DNA of 57,232 nt from Desulfoluna spongiiphila (GCF_900101345.1 NZ_FMUX01000014.1:1-57232), one strand, 5' to 3'; shown: positions 36,377 to 45,992, numbered from the stretch's first letter. Numbers and translations are program-made. The notes: generated by a model not told the origin, from the sequence alone.

Positions 36377-38662
36377 ATGGACGATCGCAGAGCGCAGAAC
36401 CACAGGGCCTATATTTCCTTTCTCAATATCTTGATTCACTCTCAAACCGAAGACGAGCTTGTCTACAAGCTTTGCCTGCTCCTCTCCTCAAAGGAGAGTG
36501 TGTATGACTATGCCTGGGTGGGGGGGCCTCCCACGGCGGACGGAGAGCTGATGTCGGTGAGGGCCGGTGACGGCCTGGAGGCGTCCTGTCCCGATTTGTC
36601 CGTGATCCGGGGCGACGGTGCCGACGAACGGGGATGCCCGGCGTCCATCGCCATGGCGGACCGGCGAACCTGCCTGGTTCAGAATATCGCAACGGACTAC
36701 AATTTTTCCCTCTGGCGTGAGGAGGCCTTGAAGCGGGGCTACTCGGCTGCCGTCAGCCTGTTGATCTCTCCTGAGATCGGGGTCCCGTGGGTGATTACCC
36801 TGTATGCCTCCGGCGGATACCTTTTTGATGCCGAGGAGTTAAATCTCCTGGGCGTACTGGCCCGGGGGGTGGGGGAAGCCGTTCACAAGCTGCGCCTGGG
36901 CGACGGCCGCCTCAGGTCCATGGAGGCCCTGACCAAAAGCGAGAAGATGTACCGGGCGGTGTTCGAGAACACGGGCACGGGGACCATCATCATCGACCAT
37001 GAGATGACCATCCTTTTTTCCAACGAGCGGTTTGAGGCCATGGTGGGCTACACCCGTGAAGAGATCGACAACCGGATGAAGTGGTCCCAGTTCGTGGCCC
37101 CCGAGGACCTGGACCGCATGCAGCGCTACCATTACGGAAGGCGAAAACCCGGGGCGGACATCCCCATCGAGTACGAGTGCAGAATCCACGACAAGGCAAA
37201 GAACCTGACCTATATCTACATGAAGGTCGGGATGATCCCCGGCACCATGAACAGCATCGCCTCGTTTATGGACATCACCGAGCGCAAGCTGGCGGAGAAC
37301 AGCCTGCGGCAGAGCGAGGCCAAGCTGTCTGCCATTTTGACCACCTTTGAGGGGTTCATCTACATCATCACAACGGACCGCCGCCTGGAGTTCATCAACC
37401 GGACCCTGGAGGAGCGCATCGGCCGAAACGCGGTGGGGGAACTCTGTCACAAGGTTATTTACGGGCTGGATACCCCCTGCCCCTGGTGCACGGAGAAGGT
37501 CTTTACCGGAGAGACGGTGCGCCAGGAGGTGAAGAGTCCCAAGGAAGATCGCTGGTATTTTGCGGTGCGTACCCCGATTTTTGATACCGACCGCCGTGTG
37601 ATCAAGGTGCAGTCCATTGTCATGGACATCACCGACCGAAAGCTCACCGAAGAGGCCATCGCTGCAAGTGCCAAGCACTTGAGAAAGGGGAACCTCCGGC
37701 TTCGCTCCACCATCCGGGAACGGTACAAGTTCGGGGACATCGTGGGCAAGAGCGAGGTGATGCAGGAGGTCTACGAGCTGATCCTCAATGCCGCCGCCAC
37801 CAATGTGCACGTGATGGTCTACGGGGAATCGGGCACCGGCAAGGAGCTGGTGGCCCGGGCGATCCACAGGATGAGCGACCGGAGCTCCAAGCCCTTTGTG
37901 CCCGTCAACTGCGGGGCCATCAGCGAGAGCATCATTGAGAGTGAATTCTTCGGGTACAAAAAAGGGGCCTTTACAGGGGCGAGCGCCGATAAAAAGGGGT
38001 TTCTGGACATTGCCGACGAGGGCACCCTGTTCCTGGACGAAATCGGGGAGATCGGCCTCAACATGCAGGTGAAGCTTTTGCGGGCCATCGAGGGCAGCGG
38101 CTACACCCCGGTGGGGGGCACCCTGGTCCGCAAGCCCAACATCCGCATCGTGGCCGCCACGAACCGCAACCTCAAGGAGCTGGTGCACAAGGGCCTCATG
38201 CGGGAGGACTTCTATTACCGGGTCCACATCATCCCCATCAAGCTGCCCCCCTTGCGGAAGCGCAAGGACGACCTGCCCCTTCTCATCGACCATTTCCTCT
38301 CCATGTACGCCGACGGCAGGGAGGTGGCCCCCATCACAGGACGGATTCTGGCGGCCTTTACCCGGTACCACTGGCCGGGCAATATCCGGGAACTGCAGAA
38401 TGTGCTGAAGCGCTACGTGACCTTACGGAAGGTCGATTTCATGGAACTCATGGAGGTCGATACCAAGGCCGGGGAAGCCGAGGAGGAGGTGGCATTGCCC
38501 GATGCGGGCATCGGCCTTACCGCCGCGGTGGAGGCCTTTGAGAGGAAGGTGATCGAAAATGCCCTGGAGAAGACCCGGTGGCAAAAAGGGCGCGCGGCCG
38601 AGATTCTGGGGATTCACCGGAAAACCCTTTTTACCAAGATGCGCAAGTATGAGTTGAAATAA
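36377..38662 (+). CDS. Sigma-54-dependent activator with GAF and PAS sensor domains
   Basis: 761 residues. About 20-180 is GAF-like (TEDELVYKLCLLLSSKESVYDYAWVG...LLGVLARGVGEAVHKL). Two PAS domains follow at about 195-305 (VFENTGTGTIIIDHEMTILFSNERFEAMVGYTREE) and 315-425 (with VIYGLDTPCPWC). The AAA+ domain at about 450-685 has Walker A GESGTGKE, the GAFTGA loop and GTLFLDEIGEI. The C-terminus is a Fis-type helix-turn-helix (RWQKGRAAEILGIHRKTLFTKMRKYELK). No receiver domain: the ligand is probably sensed directly. Immediately downstream lie two matching palindromes and a sigma-54 promoter in front of CoA-transferase and acyl-CoA dehydrogenase genes, its likely targets. Confidence 0.94.
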   Translation: MDDRRAQNHRAYISFLNILIHSQTEDELVYKLCLLLSSKESVYDYAWVGGPPTADGELMSVRAGDGLEASCPDLSVIRGDGADERGCPASIAMADRRTCLVQNIATDYNFSLWREEALKRGYSAAVSLLISPEIGVPWVITLYASGGYLFDAEELNLLGVLARGVGEAVHKLRLGDGRLRSMEALTKSEKMYRAVFENTGTGTIIIDHEMTILFSNERFEAMVGYTREEIDNRMKWSQFVAPEDLDRMQRYHYGRRKPGADIPIEYECRIHDKAKNLTYIYMKVGMIPGTMNSIASFMDITERKLAENSLRQSEAKLSAILTTFEGFIYIITTDRRLEFINRTLEERIGRNAVGELCHKVIYGLDTPCPWCTEKVFTGETVRQEVKSPKEDRWYFAVRTPIFDTDRRVIKVQSIVMDITDRKLTEEAIAASAKHLRKGNLRLRSTIRERYKFGDIVGKSEVMQEVYELILNAAATNVHVMVYGESGTGKELVARAIHRMSDRSSKPFVPVNCGAISESIIESEFFGYKKGAFTGASADKKGFLDIADEGTLFLDEIGEIGLNMQVKLLRAIEGSGYTPVGGTLVRKPNIRIVAATNRNLKELVHKGLMREDFYYRVHIIPIKLPPLRKRKDDLPLLIDHFLSMYADGREVAPITGRILAAFTRYHWPGNIRELQNVLKRYVTLRKVDFMELMEVDTKAGEAEEEVALPDAGIGLTAAVEAFERKVIENALEKTRWQKGRAAEILGIHRKTLFTKMRKYELK

Positions 38663-38670
38663 CCACGTGA

Positions 38671-38688
38671 TGTGGCTGTTTCGCCACA
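38671..38688. promoter_or_regulatory. Upstream activator site 1 (18-bp palindrome)
   Basis: TGTGGCTGTTTCGCCACA, arms TGTGGC/GCCACA. The reverse complement of site 2 matches it at 16 of 18 positions. Centre is about 73 bp, or seven helical turns, from site 2. Confidence 0.65.
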
Positions 38689-38743
38689 AAATGGCGTAAG
38701 GTATTCGAACCAAACAGGGATCGGGTGGGAGAGGGGAACGCGG

Positions 38744-38761
38744 TGTGGCGAAATAACCACA
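38744..38761. promoter_or_regulatory. Upstream activator site 2 (18-bp palindrome)
   Basis: TGTGGCGAAATAACCACA, centred about 126 bp before the predicted transcription start, a normal distance for sigma-54 enhancer sites. It probably binds the activator encoded just upstream. Confidence 0.65.
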
Positions 38762-38852
38762 TGGCTTCCCCTCTTGCTGTTTGGTGGGGAAGGTTCTTTT
38801 TTTGACTGATTTTCTTTTTGAAAACAGCGTGATGGGATCTTGTTGATAAGGG

Positions 38853-38868
38853 TGGCACACTTGTTGCC
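38853..38868 (+). promoter_or_regulatory. Sigma-54 (-24/-12) promoter
   Basis: TGGCACACTTGTTGCC matches the consensus TGGCAC-N5-TTGC exactly at all conserved positions. Start of transcription is predicted near 38879, giving a leader of about 200 bases before the CoA-transferase ATG (39079). Confidence 0.8.
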
Positions 38869-39078
38869 CATGATTACTCATTGAAACGGCGTATACGTCG
38901 GATAACGGTGGAATAGAATCGTCACCGGGTACCCAGCCCGGTTTCACCGGTTCGGCGTCACCGTGGGCCATGTCGTGCGGCAGCACTCCCCAACGATGCA
39001 GGGTCTCCCACACTCCCTGCAGGGGGGTGCCCGCCTGGCACCACCCGTTACGAATTACCATCGGCACAGGGAGGGAAT

Positions 39079-40449
39079 ATGGGTTTCAGCAGCGAATACA
39101 ACAACAAACTCATGTCGGCAATGGATGCGGTTTCCATGGTTCACCCCGGGGATTGGGTGGATTACGGAGCCTTCTGTTGTGCCCCTGAATATCTGGACGC
39201 GGCCCTGGCCATGCGCCAGGACGAACTCTGGGATGTGAAGGTCCGTGCCCTGGCCTTTCCCGGTGTGGCCGCAGTGGCCAAGGTGGCTCCTGAGAGCGGT
39301 TGTTTTGTCTACAACAGCTGGCATTTCAGCTCAGGTGAGCGCAAGAGCCACGATCGGGGCAGCTGCCATTTTATCCCCTTTGTCTACCATGAAGGGCCCT
39401 CCCACTACCGCCAGAACCTTCACTGCGATGTCTGCATGGTGCGTACGGCCCCCATGGACAGCTTCGGCAACTTCAACTTCGGCATCGCCAACTCCTTTCA
39501 GCGGGCGATCATTGAAAACGCCCGCAAGGTGATCGTGGAGGTCAATGAGAACATTCCCCGGTGCCTGGGGGGAGCCGAAGAGTCGGTGCACATCTCCGAG
39601 GTGGATGTGGTGGTGGAGTCGGACAACAAGGCCCTGCTCACCCTGCCGGATTCTGCCGTTACCGCCGTGGACAAGGCCATCGCCACCCACATCGTGCAGC
39701 AGATCCCGGACGGGGCCTGCATCCAGCTTGGCATCGGGGGCATGCCCAACGCCGTGGGCAAGCTCATTGCGCGCTCGGAGCTGAAGAACCTGGGGGTGCA
39801 TACGGAGATGCTCGCGGACTCCTACCTGGAGATGTTTGAGGCGGGAAAGATCACCAACAGTGAAAAGGCCATGGACCGGGGCAAGATGGTCTACTCCTTT
39901 GCCCTGGGGAGCCAGCGCCTCTACGACTTTCTCGACAACAACCCGGCCTGCGCCAGCTACGCAGTGGATTACACCAACGGCCTGTTCAACATCGCGGCCA
40001 ACGACCGGGTGGTCTCCATCAACAACGCCCTGGAAGTGGATCTCTACGGGCAGGTCTCCTCGGAGTCCGCAGGGTTCCGGCACATCACCGGCACCGGCGG
40101 GCAGTTTGATTTCGCCTACGGTGCGTACCACTCCAAGGGGGGGCAATCCTTTATCTGCCTTTCGTCCACCACCAGGGACCCTGCGGGGAATCTGGTGTCC
40201 CGCATCAAGCCGGTATTTGATCCGGGAACCGTGGTTACCCTGCCCCGGTCCATCACCCAGTATGTGGTCACGGAATTCGGCATGGTCTCCCTTAAAGGGA
40301 AATCCACCTGGGAACGGGCCGAGGCGCTGATCAGCATCGCCCATCCCGACTTCAGGGACGACCTGGTGCGGGAGGCCGAGGGGATGCGGATCTGGTGTGC
40401 GGCCAACCGCAACGACGAGGTGCTCCACATGGTGGGGGCCTGCGCGTGA
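39079..40449 (+). CDS. Butyryl-CoA:acetate CoA-transferase type enzyme
   Basis: 456 residues, acetyl-CoA hydrolase/transferase family (type I fold duplicated). Visible motifs: YGAFCCAPEYLDAAL near the N-terminus, IQLGIGGMPNAVGKLI, DLYGQVSSESAGFRHITGTGGQFDFAYGAYHSKGG with the catalytic Glu in SSES, and the C-terminal TEFGMVSLKGKSTWERAEALISIAHPDFRDDL. Members swap CoA between butyryl- or 4-hydroxybutyryl-CoA and acetate; here it probably activates butyrate using acetyl-CoA. ATG preceded by GGGAGGGAAT. First gene after the sigma-54 promoter. Confidence 0.9.
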   Translation: MGFSSEYNNKLMSAMDAVSMVHPGDWVDYGAFCCAPEYLDAALAMRQDELWDVKVRALAFPGVAAVAKVAPESGCFVYNSWHFSSGERKSHDRGSCHFIPFVYHEGPSHYRQNLHCDVCMVRTAPMDSFGNFNFGIANSFQRAIIENARKVIVEVNENIPRCLGGAEESVHISEVDVVVESDNKALLTLPDSAVTAVDKAIATHIVQQIPDGACIQLGIGGMPNAVGKLIARSELKNLGVHTEMLADSYLEMFEAGKITNSEKAMDRGKMVYSFALGSQRLYDFLDNNPACASYAVDYTNGLFNIAANDRVVSINNALEVDLYGQVSSESAGFRHITGTGGQFDFAYGAYHSKGGQSFICLSSTTRDPAGNLVSRIKPVFDPGTVVTLPRSITQYVVTEFGMVSLKGKSTWERAEALISIAHPDFRDDLVREAEGMRIWCAANRNDEVLHMVGACA

Positions 40450-40581
40450 GGTGCGGGGGGCTTGCACGCGAAAACTCATTTTTTACGAGGTTTGATACCA
40501 ACAGCGGCTTCGACCCTTGTCGCCGGAGGCAGCTTTTAACTCAGCTTTGATTACTCAAACAACGATGAAAGGAACCGATTC

Positions 40582-42384
40582 ATGGCTCAACTGATTGCAG
40601 ACAAAAGGGATATCGACTTTGTACTTCACGAACAGCTGGAAGTTGGAACAGAGTACAAGGGCGGTTCCTATGCGGAGTTCAATCGAAAAACCATCGATAT
40701 GATCATCGGTGAAGCCCGGAATCTGGGGATCAAGGAGATGCTTCCCTTGCAGAAGGTGGGGGATGACGGATGTACCTTTGATGCGGGCACCGTCACCGTC
40801 CCCGAAGGGTTCAAACACGTCTACGATCTTTACTGCGAAGGCGAATGGCTTGCCATGAGCGACGATCCGGACTGGGGCGGCCAGGGCCTTCCCCATGCGG
40901 TCTCCATGGCGGCCAACGAGTACTTCTACGGCTCCTGCAACGCCTTTATGCTCTACAACATGCTCTCCCACGGGGCGGCAAAACTCATTGAGAGCTACGG
41001 CACCGAGGCCCAGAAAAAACAGGTCCTGAAAAAGATGTTCTCCGGCCAGTGGTCCGGGACCATGCTGCTGACGGAACCCGAGGCCGGCTCCGACGTGGGG
41101 GCCCTTACCACCGTGGCCACAAAGAACGGCGACGGCACCTACTCCATCTCCGGCAGCAAGATCTTCATCTCCGGCGGTGAGCAGAACATGGTCGAAAACA
41201 TCATCCACCCGGTGCTGGCACGGCTTGAAGACGCCCCGGCAGGCACCCGCGGCATCTCTCTTTTCATGGTTCCCAAATACCGCATCAACGAAGACGGCAG
41301 CCTCGGCGAGTTCAACGACGTGGTCTGCACCGGTATCGAAGAGAAGATGGGCCTCCACGGCAACTGCACCTGTTCCCTTACCCTGGGCGGCAAAGGGCAG
41401 TGCATCGGGACCCTTCTGGGGGAAGAGAACAAAGGCATGGCCGCCATGTTCCAGATGATGAACGAAGCGCGCCAGATGGTGGGCCTCCAGGGCTTTGCCT
41501 GTGCCACGGCTTCTTACATCCACGCCCTGAACTATGCCCGTGAAAGGGTTCAGACCAAGGGCCTCACCGATCCTGCCGGTTCAACCCCCGTTTCCATCAT
41601 CAACCACCCGGACGTCAAGCGCCAGCTCCTCATCATGAAGTCCTATGTGGACGGCATGCGAAGCCTGATCTACTTCGGCGGACTCTGCCACGACAAGATC
41701 GCCATGAGCGAGGATGCCGATGAGCGCAGCCAGTACAGCCTGCTCCTTGAAGTGCTCACCCCCATCATCAAAGGGTACATCACGGACAAGGCCTTTGAGG
41801 TATGCAGCCATGGCATCCAGGTGTACGGCGGCTACGGGTATGTGGAAGAGTTCCCCGTGGCTCAGCTCCTGAGGGATTCGCGTATCTTCATGATCTACGA
41901 AGGCACCAACGGTATCCAGTCCATGGACCTTCTCGGCAGGAAGCTGGGGATGAAAAAGGGCAAGCCCTTCATGGACTTCCTGGAGACCATTCACCGCACC
42001 ATCGACAAGGCCAAAGAGGTTCCCGAAGTGGCTCCCCTGGCTGAAAGCCTCCAGGCCTTTTTCACCCGTTACACCGAGGTGACCGCCGCCATCAGCAAGG
42101 CAGCCATGTCCGATAAGGTGCTGGATGCCTATGCCTACTCCCATCCCCTTCTGGAGGTGACCGGTGACTTGACCATGGCGTGGATGCTCCTGTGGCGGGC
42201 CACCGTGGCCGCTCCCCTTGTGGATAAGAAGAAAAAGGATGCCGCCTTTTACAAGGGCCAGATCACCACCGCCCGGTTCTTTATCAACACCATGCTGCCT
42301 TCGGCCATGGGCAAAATGGATGCGATTCAAACCTGTGATGGCGCGGTCACCGCCATGGACGACGCAGGCTTCGGGGGGAAATAG
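40582..42384 (+). CDS. Acyl-CoA dehydrogenase with C-terminal extension
   Basis: 600 residues. FAD enzyme: N-terminal helical domain, middle beta domain (LLTEPEAGSDVGALTTVATKNGDGTYSISGSKIFISGG), C-terminal helical domain with QVYGGYGYVEEFPVAQLLRDSRIFMIYEGTNGIQSMDLLGRK, where the Glu of YEGTNG is the catalytic base position. The last 120 residues are the extra C-terminal domain of long members of this family. It would oxidise butyryl-CoA or another short/medium acyl-CoA in the step after the CoA-transferase. The ATG is 8 bases after AAAGGA, 132 bp after that gene; likely the same operon. Confidence 0.92.
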   Translation: MAQLIADKRDIDFVLHEQLEVGTEYKGGSYAEFNRKTIDMIIGEARNLGIKEMLPLQKVGDDGCTFDAGTVTVPEGFKHVYDLYCEGEWLAMSDDPDWGGQGLPHAVSMAANEYFYGSCNAFMLYNMLSHGAAKLIESYGTEAQKKQVLKKMFSGQWSGTMLLTEPEAGSDVGALTTVATKNGDGTYSISGSKIFISGGEQNMVENIIHPVLARLEDAPAGTRGISLFMVPKYRINEDGSLGEFNDVVCTGIEEKMGLHGNCTCSLTLGGKGQCIGTLLGEENKGMAAMFQMMNEARQMVGLQGFACATASYIHALNYARERVQTKGLTDPAGSTPVSIINHPDVKRQLLIMKSYVDGMRSLIYFGGLCHDKIAMSEDADERSQYSLLLEVLTPIIKGYITDKAFEVCSHGIQVYGGYGYVEEFPVAQLLRDSRIFMIYEGTNGIQSMDLLGRKLGMKKGKPFMDFLETIHRTIDKAKEVPEVAPLAESLQAFFTRYTEVTAAISKAAMSDKVLDAYAYSHPLLEVTGDLTMAWMLLWRATVAAPLVDKKKKDAAFYKGQITTARFFINTMLPSAMGKMDAIQTCDGAVTAMDDAGFGGK

Positions 42385-42822
42385 CATGACAGGCCCCGTC
42401 GCCACCTAAGGGGCCGACCTGCTGTTGAGAGAGGAAAGCCGGGGGCCCCTTGTGAAAAGGGTTGCTCCCGGTCCCCGGATGAGGAATAGTTATTGATAGC
42501 CCGTAGTAAAAAGTAAGTGGTTGTATGGTGGCGGGCGGTTCAGTTTCCGGGTGTTTATGGGATTATTTTATTAGCAATCATGTATTGGTAACACTCCTGT
42601 GCAATTGGCAGTTTTCTTTGGCTCATCCGGACCGATGAGTAAAAGGGCTCTGCACCTTGGAGGCCGGGGGCGCTTTTTCGCCCTGGCCGCCGGGGGCACA
42701 TGTGCTTTTTAATTTTTTCAGACGTATGGGCATTACCCCGGGAACCGCGTATTCCCGGGTTCAACCCGGATCCGGTCCATGTCACCATGCATGGCATTCA
42801 TTCAAACGGCATAAGGCATACG
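42385..42822. other. Intergenic region with stem-loops, no gene
   Basis: 438 bp. AAGGGGCC (42408) can pair with GGCCCCTT (42444-42451) across a 28-base loop just after the dehydrogenase stop. A degraded repeat end (GGAGGCCGGGGGCGC, then GGCCGCCGGGGGCAC) lies at 42658-42700. No gene with a ribosome binding site was found. Confidence 0.4.
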
Positions 42823-43584
42823 ATGATGGACACGACCAAGATGGAATTGGAAGGGCTGGGCAGCAAAGAGAAGGCCAAGCTGGCCATGGACATGATGCAT
42901 CGCATCATCATGCACCACGTCATGTGGTTTACCGAGGTGCGGCACCAGATGGGGACGGAAAAGGCCCACGAAACCCTCTGGAAGGCCCTTGAAACAAGCC
43001 GGGACATCCAGTTGAAACGTCTCTCCAAGACCCTGGGGTTCGGCCTCACCGAGGGCATCCCCGATGCCCTCCTGGACCTGGACGGCGAGGCCATGAACGC
43101 GCTTTTGGAGTCCATCTCCATCAACTGGCTGGCCAATGACGGGGTGTGGTTCCAGTCCGTGGAGTTTACCCACGGGATGAACGACGCCAAGCGGTGCAAC
43201 GACTCCTGCTGGGCCCACTTTTCTCCCTTTGAATCCTCGGCCGTGAAGCGGTTCCTGGGGCTTTCGGAAAAGCCCGGCTTAGAGGGCCTGAAAGCTGCCC
43301 TTGCGTTTCGCATGTACGCCCGGATCAACGAGCAGTCCATCGTGGAGGAAGAGGAGACCGGCTTTGTCTTTCAGATGAACAAGTGCCGCGTCCAGACGGC
43401 CCGCCAACGAAAAGGCCTGGCCGACTACCCCTGCAAATCCGCTGGGCTTGTGGAGTACCCCTGTTTTGCCCGGGCCATTGATTCGCGCATCCGCACCGAG
43501 TGCGTCGGCTGCCCCCCGGATGCCCACCCCGACGAGTGGGTCTGCGCCTGGAAGTTTACCCTGGACCCGGAAGAGGACAAGTAA
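42823..43584 (+). CDS. DUF6125-like cytosolic protein
   Basis: 253 residues. Helical N-terminal half (MHRIIMHHVMWFTEVRHQMGTEKAHETLWKALE; ISINWLANDGVWFQSVEF) and a Cys-rich C-terminal half (CNDSCWAHFS; MNKCRVQTARQRKGLADYPCKSAGLVEYPCFARAID...TECVGCPPDAHPDEWVCAWKF). The two halves and their order match the DUF6125 group, of unknown function, possibly binding a metal or Fe-S centre. There are two adjacent ATGs; the first is 6 bases after AAGG. It lies downstream of the acyl-CoA dehydrogenase, 438 bp away, so operon membership is uncertain. Confidence 0.75.
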   Translation: MMDTTKMELEGLGSKEKAKLAMDMMHRIIMHHVMWFTEVRHQMGTEKAHETLWKALETSRDIQLKRLSKTLGFGLTEGIPDALLDLDGEAMNALLESISINWLANDGVWFQSVEFTHGMNDAKRCNDSCWAHFSPFESSAVKRFLGLSEKPGLEGLKAALAFRMYARINEQSIVEEEETGFVFQMNKCRVQTARQRKGLADYPCKSAGLVEYPCFARAIDSRIRTECVGCPPDAHPDEWVCAWKFTLDPEEDK

Positions 43585-43781
43585 ATACCACCGATTATCG
43601 GGGCCGGTCATGACGGATCGGCCTCCACCGATGTTCTGGCTCAAATCTCTCCTTAATTCATGTTGTTTCGGTTCTCTGCATCGATGTTACCCATGAATTG
43701 TTATCAGCATTTCTTCCTGCCTCGAACGTCCGACCGCGTTGGGGGTTCCACCATGCTGTGAGCCAGAGCTTTTTTTAAAGG

Positions 43782-43823
43782 CACCGCCGTTGCTCATTGA
43801 GAGTGACGGCGGTGTTTTTTTTG
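43782..43823 (+). terminator. Rho-independent terminator
   Basis: CACCGCCGT pairs with ACGGCGGTG across a 15-base loop, followed by eight T. It ends the plus-strand transcript of the DUF6125-like gene. Confidence 0.85.
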
Positions 43824-43854
43824 TGGCTGGACCCGGTTAAAGCTGCCTCCGGCG

Positions 43855-43974
43855 GCCCTGCCGGGGGCCAAACTTTTGAAAAGTTTGATAAACAGGTTTA
43901 AAAAAACAGTTCATTCTAAATCAAAGGCGCATTCGCAACCTGCTTTCGAGGTGGCACACCTCGCCGCCGGAGGC
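43855..43974 (-). repeat. 3'-end repeat family, full copy lacking the hairpin core (R13)
   Basis: Both 12-bp ends are intact, but the left arm and loop of the large hairpin are deleted: only GGCGCATTCGCAACC remains between the two modules. It ends 15 bp from the antiporter stop. Confidence 0.8.
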
Positions 43975-43988
43975 ATTGCTTTTGTTTT

Positions 43989-45215
43989 TTAATGATGGCG
44001 TCGGATCAGTTTTCCGATGGTGAGGCCCTGGGCCACGATGGAGAAGATCACCACCACGTAGGTCATGGTGACCAGGCCGTCGCGCACCGGGATGGTGGCG
44101 GGCAGGGAGAGGGCCAGGGCCACGGAGATGCCGCCCCTGAGGCCGCCCCAGGTGAGGATGGACAGGGCGCCTTTGGCAAAGGGGCGGAAGGGCTTGAGCA
44201 GGGTCAGGGCCCCTGCAAGGGAGGTGAGCCGGGCGATGAGGACGATGGCAAAGGCCAGGACCCCCAGGGCCAGGAAGCGCTTGCTGACGGTGAGGATGAG
44301 GATCTCAAAGCCGATGAGCAGGAAGAGGATGGCGTTCAAGGTCTCGTCCAGAAGCTCCCAGAAGGTGTCGAGGTGCTCCCGGGTTTTATCGCTCATGGCA
44401 AAGGCCCGTCCCCGGTTGCCGATGAGAAGGCCTGCGATGACGATGGCGATGGGGCCCGAGAGGTGAAGGGCCAGGGCCAGGGCGTAGCTGCCGGTGACCA
44501 GGGCCAGGGTGATGAGGACCTCCACCTGGTAGTTGTCCACCTTGGAGAGGAAGAGGTAGGCGATCCATCCGGTGACAAGGCCCAAGGCCACCCCGCCTGC
44601 CACCTCGGTTGCGAAAAGGGCCGCCACATGGCCGGCGGAGAGCTCTGCTTCACCTGTTGCGATCTCCAGGATGGTGAGAAAGACCACCACGCCGATGCCG
44701 TCATTAAAAAGGGACTCCCCGGTGATCTTGACCTCCAGGCTCTTGGGGGCGCCCGCCGACTTCAGGATCCCCAGGACCGCCACCGGGTCCGTGGGTGAGA
44801 TAAGGGCCCCGAAGAGGAGACAGTGGATGTAGGCAAGGCGCAGGCCCATGAGCCCTGCCGCGTAGTAGACGAGGGTGGCGGTGATGAAGGTGGAGGCCAC
44901 CACCCCCACCGTGGCAAAGAGGGCGATCTCTATTTTGTTTTCCAGGAGGTCATCCATCTCCACATGCAGGGCCCCTGCAAAAAGGAGAAAGGAGAGCATG
45001 CCCACCATCAGGGTCGTGTTGAAGTCGATGCCTGAAATCAGCTTGGTCACCCCCGGATCCAGCCCGAAGGGGGCCACCAGGATGAGCCCCAAGGACATGA
45101 GCATGGCGATCATCATGATGCCTATGGTGGCGGGGAGTTTGATGAACCGGTCGTTGATGAAGCTGAAGAGAGCGGCAAGGGAGATCAAGATGGCAATGGC
45201 GTTGAAAAGGTGCAT
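43989..45215 (-). CDS. CPA1-family cation:proton antiporter
   Basis: 408 residues, about 11-12 membrane segments, in the inner membrane. The NhaP/CPA1 signature GALISPTDPVAVLGIL and the paired-acid motif LFNDGIGVVVFL are present, as are ISGLLIGNRGRAFAMSDKTREHLDTFWELLDETLNAILFLLIGFEIL-type features and the terminal ALSILTWGGLRGGISVALALSLP. It probably exchanges Na+ or K+ for H+. No C-terminal regulatory domain. The ATG is 8 bases after AGGA. Confidence 0.92.
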   Translation of the reverse strand: MHLFNAIAILISLAALFSFINDRFIKLPATIGIMMIAMLMSLGLILVAPFGLDPGVTKLISGIDFNTTLMVGMLSFLLFAGALHVEMDDLLENKIEIALFATVGVVASTFITATLVYYAAGLMGLRLAYIHCLLFGALISPTDPVAVLGILKSAGAPKSLEVKITGESLFNDGIGVVVFLTILEIATGEAELSAGHVAALFATEVAGGVALGLVTGWIAYLFLSKVDNYQVEVLITLALVTGSYALALALHLSGPIAIVIAGLLIGNRGRAFAMSDKTREHLDTFWELLDETLNAILFLLIGFEILILTVSKRFLALGVLAFAIVLIARLTSLAGALTLLKPFRPFAKGALSILTWGGLRGGISVALALSLPATIPVRDGLVTMTYVVVIFSIVAQGLTIGKLIRRHH

Positions 45216-45253
45216 GGGTAAGGTCCTGAGCGGGATATGGATGGTGAAAGGCA

Positions 45254-45442
45254 GCCTCCGGCGGCAAGGTGTGCCACCTTTAAAAGCAGGTTGCGGATGC
45301 GTTTTGCCCCCTTGTTCCTCGGGTCAAACCACATCCGCCTTTAAAGCGCCATGTATGCAAGAAGAAGTTTTAAGACCTGTTTGTTAAAGCCGTCTTCATA
45401 AGCTTTGACAAAAGCTTAGCCCTCGGCAGGGCCGCCGAAGGC
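45254..45442 (+). repeat. 3'-end repeat family, full copy (R14)
   Basis: Hairpin at 45293-45337: GCGGATGCGTTTTGCCCCC with GGGTCAAACCACATCCGC around TTGTTCCTC. Right part AAGACCTGTTTGTTAAAGC and CCCTCGGCAGGGC. It ends 17 bp from the HD-protein stop and begins 39 bp upstream of the antiporter start, so it sits inside a possible two-gene transcript. Confidence 0.8.
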
Positions 45443-45458
45443 CTTTCTTTTTGTGCTC

Positions 45459-45992
45459 TTATGCCGATTTTTCGTCTTTGAGAACGATTCCCCACTCGGT
45501 GGCGAGGAGGTCGGGACGGTGGCCGGTGAGGCTGCGCTCTCCGGCCCATTGCATGATCTCGCTGTCCCGGGCGGCGCCGGTGCACAGGAGACCCTGGGCG
45601 GGGCGGATGCCGGCGCGTCCCAGATCGAGGCGGTCTGAGTCCCAGCAGACCCGGACGGTGAGGGCACCGGTGATGAGGCCGTCGGTGTGGGCCTCGCAGG
45701 CATGGGTGAGAAGGGCGAGCTGCTTGTCGTTGAGGTCAAGGAGTCCCTCGTTGTGGAAGCGTCGGGCCAGTTCTGCGCCCCGGGCGCCATGGTCGGGGTC
45801 GAAGCTTTCATTTTGTCTGCAGGCATCGTGGAAAACGGCAAAGAGTTCCACCACGGTGGTGTCGGCGTCGGTTCGGTCGGCCAGCAGACGTCCGTTTTCA
45901 AGGACCCGGGCCCAGTGGGCAAGGCCGTGGCGACCTTCCAGGGGCTGGGCGTAATGGGCCACAATGGCCTCGATGAGAGGTTTGGAGATCAC
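45459..45992 (-). CDS. HD-domain hydrolase-like protein
   Basis: 177 residues. HD-superfamily metal motif: first His in GRHGLAHWARVLENG, the HD pair in VELFAVFHDACRQNES, then LLTHACEAHTDG and the last Asp in RVCWDSDRLDLGRAGI. Likely a metal-dependent phosphohydrolase with unknown nucleotide substrate. The start is a GTG (MISKPLIEAIVAH) 8 bases after ACAGG; a GTG three codons earlier (46001) is possible. It is followed on the same strand by repeat R14 and the antiporter. Confidence 0.85.
   Translation of the reverse strand: MISKPLIEAIVAHYAQPLEGRHGLAHWARVLENGRLLADRTDADTTVVELFAVFHDACRQNESFDPDHGARGAELARRFHNEGLLDLNDKQLALLTHACEAHTDGLITGALTVRVCWDSDRLDLGRAGIRPAQGLLCTGAARDSEIMQWAGERSLTGHRPDLLATEWGIVLKDEKSA

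Noticed and set aside
43782..43823. Member of the gene-end repeat family
   Set aside because: It is an ordinary terminator hairpin with a T-run and lacks the loop and end boxes of the family.
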